Source: Linum tenue (taxonomy: Eukaryota; Streptophyta; Magnoliopsida; Malpighiales; Linaceae). Taken from it: a DNA stretch of 64,000 bases. Positions 45,002 to 56,647 of this stretch are shown here, piece after piece (the stretch's first letter is position 1; each line of letters begins with the position of its first letter). Made by a program: the position numbers and the translations under genes. Below the pieces are notes generated by a model, which was given only the letters and a program-made list of their open reading frames with translations, did no database searches and was not told the origin of the DNA. The DNA is taken from assembly GCA_946122785.1 (NCBI GenBank), contig CAMGYJ010000010.1, positions 8,841,467 to 8,905,466 on the forward strand, in the 5' to 3' direction.

Positions 45002-48000
45002 GCGCAAGCATGGAGATCAAACATGCCAAGCTTGGACAAAAGATGATGGAAGTGCTCAACGCCAACGCCCTTAGTGAAAAGGTCTGCAGGTTGTTCGGCC
45101 GTGGGGATCTTCCGGGGAGCAATGTGGAGAGATTGAACACGCTCTCTGACAAAATAGCAATCCATTTCCACGTGTTTGGTGCGTTCGTGGAAGACAGGAT
45201 TGGCGGCAATGTGAAGTGCGGCCTGATTATCACAGTCTAACGGAGTAGGACGAGCTTGAGGGACACCGAGTTCAGTGAGGACCCAACGCAGCCAAAGAAT
45301 CTCACTGACAGTAGTGGCCATGGCACGGTACTCAGCCTCAGCAGAAGAACGAGCAACCACAGACTGTTTCTTCGTACGCCAGGAAACAGGAGAAGAGCCA
45401 AGGCGAATGAAGTAACCCGTCGTGGAGCGCCGGGTGGTTTGACAGCCACCCCAATCAGCATCACAATAAGCTGTCAAAGTAAGAGAACCATTAGTGGGGA
45501 ATAGTAGGCCGCGACCAGGGGAGGATTTTAGATACCGGAGGATGCGATGAGCGGCATCAAGGTGCGCCTGGGTCGGAGCGTGCACTGCTTGACTGAGAAG
45601 ATTGACAGCATAAGTGATGTCGGGTCGAGTGACAATGAGGTAAAGAAGGCGACCCACTAGACGATGAAAGCCAGCAGGATCAGGAGCAGCAGGAGACTCG
45701 AGACGACCCAACTGGTGATTCTGCTCAATAGGGGAGTCAGACGGGCGAGTGGCCTGAAAGCCAGTCTCAGCCAAGATGTCGAGGACATACTTCCTTTGAT
45801 TAAGAATGAGACCACGAGATGAGCGAGCTACCTCAATCCCAAGGAAGTATTTGAGTGGCCCGAGGTCCTTGATAGTGAAGCGAGCATGAAGAAACTGCTT
45901 GACACGCTGAATGAACGACAAATCATTGCCGGCGAGAATGACATCGTCGACATAAATAAGAGCCGCAACGAAAGAACCAGCCGAATTATAGATAAACAAG
46001 GAAGGGTCGACATGGCTCTGGCGAAACTGGAACTCAACTAAGGCCGCGGAAAACTTATGATACCAATTCTGAGAGGCCTGCTTGAGCCCGTAGATCGATT
46101 TGTGCAGACGACACACTCGATTATCACCCGGGTGAGAGAAACCCTGTGGTAGCTTCATATAAACTTCTTCATCCAAGTCACCGTGAAGGAAAGCATTATT
46201 CACGTCCAGTTGATGAATAAACCAGCCCTTTGTAACAGCAACAGCGAGAAGACAACGGACAGTCACAAGTTTGGCAACTGGAGCAAATGTATCGTGATAA
46301 TCGATGCCTTCGACCTGGGTATATCCTTTTGCTACCAGACGAGCCTTGTAACGTTCGATCGAGCCATCCGGGTTATACTTGATTTTGAAAACCCATTTGC
46401 ATTTGATGGCACGTTTTCCTGGAGGGAGAAAAGTGAGTGTCCAAGTACCATTAGCAACCAGGGCCGAGATCTCGGTTTGCATGGCAATCCGCCAATGCTC
46501 AAACCGAACTGCCTGGTAATAAAACTTAGGTTCGGTGACTTCAGAGATGCGAGCAAGATAAGCTCTATGAGAGGGTGACAACCGATGATAAGAGACGTAG
46601 TTGGCCATAGGATAGGCCACATGATGAGTAGAAGCCATGTTCGGGAGACGAACATCATAATCGGCTAGCCGAGAAGGAGGGCGACGGTCACAATCACCTC
46701 GTCGCAAAGCTGGGGCGGGAGTAGTGTCCAAATCTGGAGAGGACATGGCAAGCTCGACGGGACTGGGAACAGGCGTAGAGGTACCCGCGGGTGATGACAA
46801 AGGAAGCGAGGGGCCAGAAGAGGAAGGTTCTGGTGAAGCCGGTTGAGTAGCCAGCGGGGTGGCATCTTCCACCCGAGGGAGAGTGACTGGCGAACGTGGA
46901 GTAGCAGGAGTAAATGAGGAAGGGGAGTGAGGAATGGTAGGTGCAACAGGCGACGCATGCACGTCATCAAGGAGACGTGCTGGGCTGAGGAAATCATGCT
47001 CAGATGACGCCATGCAAGGCTCGGAAGAAGGTGCGGATGTGCATGCCTTGTATGGAAACACATGCTCAAGAAAGGTGACGTCACGGGACGTGAAAATCTG
47101 ACGCTGCTCAAGGTCATAAACCCGATAGCCCCGTTGGGTAGCGGGTTAGCCAATGAAGATACCAGGGCGCCCACGAGCTGCAAATTTGTGAAGCCCCTTG
47201 TGGTTGTCACGAGCATAAACGAGACAACCCAGGCTGCGCAAATGATCATAACGAGGAGGAGCCCCAAGAAGAATTTGATATGGAGTTTGGTGGTGGAGAG
47301 GAACCAGAGGCATACGGTTAATGAGATAAGCTGCAGTGAAGACACATTCTCCCCAGAAACGAAGCGGGAGGCCAGCGTGAAAACGAAGTGCCCGAGCAGT
47401 GTCAAGGAGGTGACGATGTTTCCTTTCCACGACGCCGTTCTGTTGTGGTGTGTCCGTACATGAAGTTTGGAGAATGATCCCTTCCTGTTCGTAAAAATCA
47501 CGTAGTGGAGGGGTATTGAATTCCCGACCATTATCAGCCTGGATGCGCTTAACACGCTTACCATACTGAGTTTGCACCTGTTTGAGAAAAACAAGCAGAT
47601 ACCGAGCAACCTCTGACTTGTACTTCAACAGAAAAACCCATACTGCTCTACTGAAAGCGTCAACAATGGTAAGAAAAAACCGTGCCCCAGTGAAAGAGGG
47701 CTCAGAAAGACCACCCCAAATGTCAAGGTGAATCAATTCAAAACAAGACTGAGTCTTAATGCTGCTGCGAGAAAAAGGAAGTCGAGTCTGCTTAGCCCGT
47801 AAACAAGAATCACACGGGTCTTTATTCAAAGCCAAAGGACTAGAAATAAAAGATTGCAAGGCCAACAACTTCTTCTCGGACGGATGGCCAAGACGAGAGT
47901 GCCAGAGCTGCGAGTTCCCCATGGCTTGTTGTGCCGCAAAAGCTACCGGGTGACCCCGATCAAAAAACCGCAGGTAATAGATTCCATCACTCTGAATCCC

Positions 48001-49434
48001 CATGCCAATCATCTTCTTCGAAGCTAAGTCCTGAATCACACAGAAATTGCTTAAGAAAACCACTGCAACTGGATGATCGGCAGTAAGACGACTGACTGAC
48101 AGTAAATTGCATTGGAAATCCGGGATATGCAGAACACGATTCAGAACTAGACCATTCTGTAATTGTGTCATGCCAATACTATGAACAGAAACTCCCTTGC
48201 CATTGGGGATCCGAACCTGTAAATCAGCATGTTTCTCGGAACCACCAACAAACAAAGAATTATTCTTGACGATGTGTTCGTTACATCCAGAATCGATTAT
48301 CCATGAACAAGAATCAATAGAGTTACCTGACATATTCGCTGCCATACCAGCCATGGGAGTCGGATTGATGTCGGCATTGAGGAAAGCCCGAAGTTGAGCC
48401 ATCTGAGCTGGGGTTAAGCCGGGAACAGGGCTGCCGCCAACCTCACTTTCAACAGCTGCTGCTTTGGGATCGGAACGAGGCTGCTTGGATTTGTTGCGTA
48501 TGAGGGGCTTGTCACCAGCTGAACCTGAACGCCCTGCATTGTTGCTGGCACTGCTAGAACGTTGTGGCCAGCCTATAATCTCGTAGCAAGTGGCCTTAAA
48601 ATGCCCAGGTTTCTCACAATGCGTGCACCAGGGACGACCCTCAGGAGTTCGGGGCTCGGACGCGTTGTGATCGCCTTTGCTTTGAAAGGCCGCAGCTTCA
48701 AACGCCGGACGAGATTCAGATGAGAGGTGGCGTTGCTGTTCATCATTGGCCACCATGTGATAGGCTTCACCCAAGGTAGGCGTTGGTTTCAGCGAAAGAA
48801 GCTGGGTCCGGACAATGGAGAAATTGTCATCTAATCCCAGCAAAAAATCCAGAAGCCGCATCTCATCATGGGAGGACCGAGTACGTTGTTCAACATTGCA
48901 CTCACATTTTCCGCAGGTACACTTAGCGGGAGGATCAAGTGTGAGCCAGTCATCCCATAGCCGCTTCAGTTTTGAATAGAATGCAGCCACAGTTGTCTTC
49001 TCTTGACGTAAACTTGTGATCTCACGTCGAAGTTTGTAGCGCCTAGGCAGATTGCCTGTACTGAAACGCTCCTTGAGCTCGTCCCAGATTTGTTTAGCTG
49101 TGAGGCCCGAGCTGAGTCCGTTCCTGATTTCACGGCTCATCCCGGTGCGCAACCAGCCGACGACGGCCGCATTGCAGCGTACCCAGGCCTCGAGATGAGG
49201 ACCAGATGATGGGCGCGGAGTTCCTCCAGTCACAAAGCCGAGTTTGTTCTTTGCGACGAGGGAATTGGACATCTCAGCTACCCATTCCCCATAGTTCATG
49301 TCGGTAAGGACTTCGCTCACAAACATGAGGTTCGGATGATCGGCTGGATGAAGATGAAGGGGAGACGCAGCGCTGATGACTTGATTGCCGCCCGTCTCGC
49401 CGGTGATAAGCTCTTGATCATTGACTCCAGACAT
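44998..49434 (-). pseudogene. Copia gag-pol polyprotein with a single nonsense codon
   Basis: Starts MSGVNDQELITGE at 49434. Gag has NYGEWVAEM and a CCHC knuckle WCTHCEKPGHFKATC. Protease is WIIDSGCNEHIV. Integrase has HSRLGHPSEKK, CDSCLRAKQ, LIHLDIWGG, IQADNGREF and NGVVERKHRHLL. At 47146-47148 TAA interrupts FIG-stop-PATQRGYRVY, where a Tyr codon is likely (one base change). RT follows in the same frame with KCKWVFKIKYNPDGS, NAFLHGDLDEEVYM and YVDDVILAG. RNase H has AYCDADWGGC and SSAEAEYRAMA. It ends DLHACA at 44998. The total is about 1479 codons with integrase before RT, the copia order. Confidence 0.95.
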
Positions 49435-49530
49435 ATTTGAAGATGGACGGTGATTGCCCTAATCTCCAAGAGTGCGGAAGCTTGATAACGATGACGAAAG
49501 GAGAACGAAACCAACCCTAGATCAAGGTCA

Positions 49531-49542
49531 GCTCTGATACCA
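49531..49542 (-). other. Copia primer-binding site, initiator tRNA-Met
   Basis: Minus strand TGGTATCAGAGC starts immediately after the 5' LTR, with no spacer. Confidence 0.93.
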
Positions 49543-49806
49543 TGAAGAATTCGATATTGGTAAAACGATAAAGACGACGCAAGGGATTTTACGTGGTTTC
49601 CCAGCTCGGTGATGAGCTGGACTAGTCCACGGAGAGCTGATGCTCTCGGCTGTTTTCTTATTCTTTTGTTTCAACTAAAGGAAGAAGAAGAGGTAGTTCG
49701 GCCACTACAAGTTCAAGGCCTTAAATAGTCCAAGGAAAAAACAACCCTAATCCCATCACCAAGTTACGTAGGGATCAGGGGAACTAAATAATAATAAAAC
49801 ACAATA
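49543..49806 (-). repeat. 5' LTR of the copia element
   Basis: 264 bp, three differences from the left copy, followed on the + strand by the target duplication AACAC. Confidence 0.93.
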
Positions 49807-49879
49807 AACACAAAAAGATTTCATTTCAAAATAAATTCTTAAAAACTTATGGAATTCATTTATACCAAACGGTATGTAA

Positions 49880-50129
49880 AAGCATTCACATCAATTCAAT
49901 TACAAAATCAATTGTATTTATAATTTTATAGTCACCTTTCCAATCCCGACATTCATCGTTGGCTTTTGTACGATTCGGTTGGCAGATTTGTTGTCCGTTC
50001 GATTTAGTAATCTGAGGTAATGGTGCTTGCGCCCTTTAAAAAAATTATAGTCACCTCAACATTTTAGCAATCATGGGCAAAACAAATATTTTTGCAATCC
50101 AACTCACATTTTTTTCATTGCACCTACAT
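49880..50129. other. Short non-coding spacer
   Basis: AT-rich, with ATTTTATAGTCACCT and AATTATAGTCACCT repeated about 120 bp apart (about 49922 and 50043). No gene is recognised. Confidence 0.4.
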
Positions 50130-50144
50130 CAATGCAATTAACTT

Positions 50145-51250
50145 TTTTTTATGAGAATATAAAATTATCATTAAGCGTCAGGACACCCAAATACGAGGAG
50201 CCCTCTCAAAAGTGCTCTATTACAAACTATGAGAAAGCTGCTCAAGAATCATCTATACAACAGCAATACTTTGTAAGAAAAATCTATTCAAAACTAGCGG
50301 ACTCTTTGTAACTAAGCAATCAACTTCAGAACGAATTCTTGTAACCAACTGCCTAGGATTAGATATGACACCATCACCATACCACCAATGACAGCGCTCT
50401 TTCCACACATGTCCAATGACCCTCCTCCATAAGAGCCTGCCAGTGTGAGCATAATTTGATCCTCCCTGCCACATTCTTGATGCCCAAGTAAGATGGGAAT
50501 CCCGATCATTGAAACAAGAAATGCGAATAGGGAAGACAACCTGCATTATGTAGAGGAAGAAGGGCACTGACAAAATAGATGGAACCTACTCTCAGCTCCC
50601 CCTGGGCAAAGAACACAGCACCCAGAAGTAATCTTACCCCACAATAGAAGCTTGTCAGCTTTAGTAATTCTGTTACGGACAATAAGCCAAGCCAAAACAC
50701 TATACTTAGGAATGGAGGGCTTGTCCCAAACCAATTCAGCCTAGGGAACATGTGGAAAGGACTCCCTGATACTCAACTATACTCGTTTTACAGAGTAACG
50801 AGACATGGGACTACCATCCCAAATGAGGGAGGGGGCCTGCATCTGTGATAAATCGACTAGCACGAGCTCTCAGTTTCAAGATATGCTTCCATATCCAAGA
50901 TCCCACAGAGGTAGCAGAAACTTCCCAAATGGACTTGAACTTGAGGCGATACAATTTGATCCATGCGACCCAGATAGCCCACTACTTGTTAATATTGACC
51001 ACAGGTGCCTTATAACACAAGTTTTGTTCCACATACGAAAATCATTAATCCCCAAACCCCTTCAGACTTCATTAATACCACAAAATACCAGGCAGTTGAC
51101 GCTTTATGCCTTGCACTCCCTCTACCCACACCCCATAAGAAATTATTGCAAATCTTCTCAATATCTTCCAAGATAGTTGTTGGTAAAGTAAACACATTCA
51201 TCCAAAACTGCAAAACGCTGGAGATAACATAAGAGATCAATTGAATTCTA
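50145..51250 (-). mobile_element. 5'-truncated LINE with 15-bp target duplication
   Basis: CAATGCAATTAACTT occurs exactly at 50130-50144 and 51251-51265. The T-run at the left edge is the poly-A tail. The 1.1-kb insert keeps the RT C-terminal region (IQLISYVISSVLQFW and NNFLWGVG at 51245-51130) and the zinc-binding segment (SIPKYSVLAWLIVRNRITKA at 50740-50550), both with frameshifts. RNase H is not recognisable. Confidence 0.9.
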
Positions 51251-51539
51251 CAATGCAATTAACTTGTTTTTGCATATTTGGCCGAAAATATGTTTTTAAT
51301 AAAATAAAATATTTATATATGCATAATTTTATCCATGTTACATATTGGAATTAAATAAAATATTAAATATTTTAGTTATAATTTAAATGAAAAATCATAT
51401 AATTAATGCATGAAAATTTTATTGCTAATCGATGAAGACATTTTTGCTTTAACGATAAACAGAAAAGAATTTAGTAATTCTATAAAAGAAGAATTGGGTA
51501 TTCTTCTTTTTTTGGTCGCAATTTCCATATTTAATAAAA

Positions 51540-52690
51540 ACTCTTCTTATTATGGTGAGTGTCCCTGATTCGTCCTTATCACAGTTTACCTTCCTAATGT
51601 TATTGCCAACAGGAAAGATCAACTAGAGGACTTATGGACATGTTGTTCCTGTTTATCTGATCAGTTCCTTATCATAGGAGACGTTAACTGCTCTCTATTT
51701 CCCTCAAAAATCAGGAGGAGCTCCTTGGCGTCTGGACAAGGCTCGTCCTTTTTGGGACTTTCTAAATCACATAGGTCTCTTTGAGACCCCCTTCTCAAGG
51801 TCCAAAATTCACCTAGACTAAGCATGGTCGAAATGGTGTCATGATTGGACAAAGAATCGATAGATCTTTGTATCGCCACCTTTGTCTTTATCACCTGACT
51901 GATAGGGGATTGGATCATCGATTATGACGCTTTACTACCCTTGTAGAATCCCATCGAGCTAAAAGGCTCTTCATGTATGACATCCGTTGAACGAACATGC
52001 AGAAGTAGATCTAATCATTTCTTATATATGGGGTTTGCCTATTGAAGGATCCCTTCAATTATGGTTGTTTTTCTCGTCTCTTGCGTATAAGACATACCTT
52101 AGGGGATTGGTATATAGTAGTCAATCAAAATGAGCAATGCTCATTAATGACTTAAGTCAGGTACTCGAAAGGGCTAAGGATGACCGAATAGTTGAGTGGG
52201 ATATGGTTCGATTCTTGGAAAATAGACTATTGATCCGATACAAATGAGAAGAGCTTTTTTGGGAACAAAAGTCTCATATCAAGTGGCTTCGAGGAGATAG
52301 AGACACGACCTACTTTCGTATGGTTATTTCCGCTCGACGTCAAAGTAACTTTGGTTGGGGCCTTGAAGATGATAGCGGCAATTGGTGCACTTACAAAGTG
52401 GAAAAATGTAACATAGCCAAAATTTATAACAATAGCTCTTTCAATGTCGGGACATGGGAGGGATAAGTCTATCGAGTCTAACTTTCAATAGTACTCTTAC
52501 TGAAGAGTAGAATTTGGAGCTAGAACAACCAGTTACCCTTGAGGAAATTGAAAAGTTGTTTTTAGCTTAGGAAAAACTCAAGCCTTTGGCCTTAGCGAAT
52601 TCACAGCTGGTTTATTTCAACACTATTTTTCCAAGGTTGGCCATGACGTTACTTAAGCAGTTCTCGCTTTTTCCCAATTAATGGATGTCC
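51540..52690 (+). mobile_element. Degenerate LINE ORF2 remnant (endonuclease to RT linker)
   Basis: Broken frames read as L1 ORF2: GGAPWRLDKARPFWDFLNHIG near 51715-51775, then QVLERAKDDRIVEWDMVRF near 52150-52215 and EELFWEQKSHIKWLRGDRDT near 52250-52310, ending with RT-like fragments by about 52690. Many stops. No ends or target duplication found. Confidence 0.75.
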
Positions 52691-52704
52691 AAAATAAGGA
52701 TTAT

Positions 52705-53108
52705 TATGAAATAATGAAGTATTGTTGAATTATACATGGGATGCTACTTCAAATTCCATATTGATTCTATATTATGAGTTATTTATCTCTCTACATTGAT
52801 AATGAAAATGAATCTTCTTCATGGTTATTATCTCACATTCGTGTACATTAATAGAAGAAATTGTAGTCATGTAGAAGTTATGCATGTGTACCTATAAATA
52901 GCGCATTCCATTGTACCAAAGAAGATGATCAATGAGAAGAACACTTATAAATATTTATTTTGTGTTTCTCTCTGTCCTTGCTCTTATACTTATTTTTCTT
53001 CCCCATAATGTTCATAGCAAGGTCTTTGAATCTCACTCTTTATATTTGACTTCGTTCAAAACAAAAGGATCATATCTAATTTATACCCAAATATTAGACC
53101 AATATCAT
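52705..53108. other. 404-bp block bounded by 8-bp direct repeats; possible solo LTR or MITE
   Basis: AGGATTAT occurs exactly at 52697-52704 and 53109-53116. The ends TATGAAATAATG and (inverted) ATGATATTGG are weakly alike. A TATA-like CCTATAAATAGC at about 52901-52912 and downstream T-rich DNA resemble an LTR promoter. It encodes nothing recognisable. Either an LTR or a small DNA element is possible. Confidence 0.3.
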
Positions 53109-53551
53109 AGGATTATAGACTCTGTCTTAGAATGAAAAGTTTGTTAACTACCATCATCTAGGAATGGAAATGGGGTGAGTCTCTCAATACTCAATTGACA
53201 TGCCTCCTTCTTTAGTTCTTGTACCCGATGCTCTACTCTTCTCTTCACCATCGTCGACTACAAAGCAATCACTGGCCACAACTTCTATAAACTTATGATT
53301 TTATGAAATCATGACATATTTGTATTGTGGTTAGCTAATTTATAAATCATTTGAAATTGAACTAAATTAAATTGTGCTACAGAATTGTTATGTCTACTAT
53401 AACCCGCTATTTTTGCTAAACTGCCTAGGCACCGTCTAGCCACCATTTAGATGTTAGGCGTTACTCGTTAGACCGGACCTCAACACCTATTTAGCGTATT
53501 CTTTAACCTTGCCAAAACAGATTGCGTAAAATAGTTGGGCTGAAATTTGTC

Positions 53552-54478
53552 GGAAAAAATCACAAAATACACACGTTATTAAAAACTTTTCTCAAAATAC
53601 AAACATTATAAAAAATATTCCCAATCTACACATGTTTGGGCTTCACCGCGGCCATCAAACATAGTGAATAACATCACAGCGACCGAGAATCGCAGTGAAG
53701 CATTTACTACCGCCGACAACCTCGATGAAGCATTTACCGCGACCGTCGGAAGCAGTGAACGCCTAACCTATGCCAAAACTTCAAACGAACGTAACTTTAC
53801 GCTGGGTTATCCAATCGTAGCGAAATATTTTTTTTATTTCGCATAATTTTTCGAGATCTTTCAATCCTCAAATAGCCAGAGGCACTTTGGTCTAGCCTTC
53901 ATCCTGAAAAAAACATCGTTTGCTATCCCAAACGAGCAATTTTTAGATTTCATCAAACTTTGGACAGTCATTATTTGGTGCTCTGCAACCAAAACGTCAC
54001 AAAAAAAAATTAAATTCGCATAACTTTTCAAGAACTACAACTTTTACTGGAAGTAATTTTCAAAATATGAATATTTTTGGATATAAGGTGTTTTTGGAAT
54101 AACTTTAGCTTTACTTTTCACAAATCCAAATACATTCGGAAAATATGTCCATGATAAAAGTTGTAGTAATTAAAAAGTTATGCGAAATCAAAAAAAAAAG
54201 TTATAACGTTCGGGTTGCGGAGAATAAAGTTATGATGGTCCAAAGTTTGGCGAAATCTAAAAATTGCTCGTTTGGGATAGCAAACGACGTTTTTTCGGGA
54301 CGAAGGCTGAACAAAATTGACTCTGGATGTCTGCAAATTGTAAGATCTAAAAAAATTATGCGGAATCAAAAAAAATTTCGCTACGATCAGATAACCGAGG
54401 ATAAAGTTACATTCGTTCGAAGTTTTGGCATAGGTTAGACGTTCACCGCTTCCGACGACCGCGGTGAAGCAACAGAAG
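53552..54478. mobile_element. Fold-back element: long inverted repeat, Mutator-like family
   Basis: The start GGAAAAAATCACAAAATACACACG resembles the end of the element at 24841. Arms at about 53730-54055 and 54150-54475 are inverted copies around position 54101. CCTAACCTATGCC at 53762 pairs with GGCATAGGTTAG at 54427, and GCATAACTTTT near 54020 pairs with AAAAGTTATGC near 54173. A loop of about 94 bp separates the arms. Both strands translate to similar peptides (ERLTYAKTSNE), which is a by-product of the palindrome, not a gene. The right end is cut off by the adjoining LINE. Confidence 0.8.
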
Positions 54479-56647
54479 CAACACAAGGCGGGGGGTCTAT
54501 TACTGATGTGGAAAGAGGAGGTTCAGATTGAAATTAAGGACCTAACTCTTCATTTCATTGATGCCAAGGTGAAATTGGGGAACTGTAAACAGGAGAGATG
54601 GACATGTTTCGGGAATGTTTGGAAAACTGGGGATTAGAGGACTGTGGCTACTATGGCCGAACCTTTACTTGGGAAAACAACCAAGAAGCTGAAGACTACA
54701 TTGAGGAAAGGTTGGATAGAGCAGTGAGAAACAAAGAGTGGATGGATTGTTATCCATATATGAGGGTTTACCATTTAGAAGAGGTGTGGATCATATCATA
54801 TTCCAATCCAAATAAAGCTCGTGCTAGAATAAGAGGGAATTACATGGGGCTGGTCATTTCGATATGAGAGATACTAGGAAAAGCATGAGGATTGTGCAAA
54901 TGTAATAGAGGAAGGCTGGTTGGAACACGATCGCATACCTATCGTGGACATAATTAAATGTTTTGAGACCAAACTGCTATCTTGGAGCAAAGAGGCTTTT
55001 GGTTCTCTTAAGCACCGTCGAATTAAGGTAGAGAAAGAAATTAAAGCTTTAAATAGGAGAAAGCAAACAAAAGCAGTGATTATTCGGAAGTAAGTGCTAG
55101 AGCAGGTAGTCAATGATATCTTGCTTCAAGAGGAGATGAAATGATGCCAACGTTCAAGGGCATATTGGCTTAAGCTAGGGAATATGCACATGGGTTACTT
55201 TCATCAGAAAGCATCTGAACAAAGAAGAAGAAACACAATCAGAAAATTAAAGGATGCAATATGGCAAGTTTCACATGCCAACAGGGTGGCACCCAATGTC
55301 TAGTGAGCTACATGCGTTCCTATTCACTGTTGGAGGGGGAACTGGGACAAATAGAGTTATTGAAGCTGTTCAAAGGAAGGTAATAACATAAATGAAAGAA
55401 CTCCTACAGGTACCATTCACAGATCAAAAAATATGGCATGCCCTGAAGCAAATGGGTATTGATAAGGCTCCAGGGTAGATGGGATGCCAACAAGGTTTTT
55501 CCAATGTTATTGGGGAGTGGTGGGATCAACAATCTCTAGAGAATTGAGAGGATACCTTGAGTTGGAGGGGATTCCCACTAGAAACTGAATCACACCCTAG
55601 TGAACCTAATACCAAAAACAAAAATTCCAAACTCCTCTTGGTTTCAGACCTATTATTCTATGCACAGTGCTATACAAGAAAATGTCAAAAGTGCTAGCTA
55701 ATAGATTAAAGGGAGTACTGGAATGGGTGTTGAGTGAACAACAAAGTGCCTTTGTCCCAGGCAGATATATTACAGATAATGTGATGGTAGCATTTGAGTT
55801 CTTTCACGCCATGAAACAAAGAAAGAAAGCAAAGAAAGGCCCGTTGGCTGCAAAACTAGACATATCCAAAGCCTATGATCACATTGAATGGTGTTTCTTG
55901 GAAAAGATGATGCGAAAATTAGGCTTTGCGGAGAGATGGATTCAGTTGATAATGAACTGTGTTACCTAGTGTCCTACTCTATTCTTGTGAATGGACATCA
56001 TACTGGAATTTTCACACTAGAAAGAGGACTAAGACAGGGGGGCCCTTTACCCCCTACCAATTTCTCCTATGTGTTGAAGGTTTATCTACTTTGACTCATA
56101 AAGCAGTCAGGGAAGGGAGAATCCACAGAATCAAATTGTCCAACATAGCCCATGAGATATTTCACTTGTTTTTCGCTGATGACAACATCGTTTTCACCAG
56201 AGCTACTGTTTAGGAATGGCAGCAGCTAAGAGAAATCTTGAGGATTTATGAGGAGGAATCGGGTCAAATGGTCAATCTACAAAGATCTGAGCTGAGTTAC
56301 AGTCCAAGCTTGAAAGAGGAACACCAGAATGAGCTTGCTGCAGTTATGGTCATGAAACAGGAGGATTTTCATGGCAAGTATCTTGGCCTGCCAATTGTCA
56401 TAGGACGGGAGAAGAAGGCAGTGTGTGAAGTGCTAGTGGATCGGGTGAGGAAAAAGATAAAGCACTGGAAGAACAAGACACTTTCAATAGCTTCTAAGGA
56501 AGTACTAATTAAGGCAGTAGTTCAATCTCAAGTAACCTACACAATGTTAGTGTTTTTGGTTCCAGATAGGGTTTTGGCCGAAATTAGAAAAGCTACTTCT
56601 AGCTTTTGATGGGGCAACAGAAGGAGGAAAGAAGAATACCGTGGATG

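Larger units (their letters stand above)
44727..49806 (-). mobile_element. Nearly intact Ty1/copia retrotransposon
   Basis: 5080 bp with 264-bp LTRs at 44727-44990 and 49543-49806 and the target duplication AACAC (44722-44726, 49807-49811). The primer site and polypurine tract abut the LTRs. By eye the LTRs differ at three positions, so insertion is recent. A single gag-pol frame (49434-44998) has one nonsense codon. It was inserted into a Tourist-like MITE. Confidence 0.96.
44374..49876. mobile_element. Tourist-like MITE split by the copia element
   Basis: Left part 44374-44726, right part 49812-49876, about 418 bp when the insertion is discounted. Inverted ends are CACACCGTTGGGTACTAAAT and, from the right, CATACCGTTTGGTATAAAT. 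A TAA duplication (44371-44373, 49877-49879) marks a PIF/Harbinger-type (Tourist) MITE. The interior is rich in GAATTCATT words. No coding capacity. Confidence 0.85.

Noticed and set aside
45010..47463. Plus-strand frames within the copia element
   Set aside because: Antisense shadows of RT and RNase H.
53664..54486. Two similar peptides on opposite strands (ERLTYAKTSNE)
   Set aside because: They result from the long inverted repeat, not from a duplicated gene; no start context or codon pattern supports coding.
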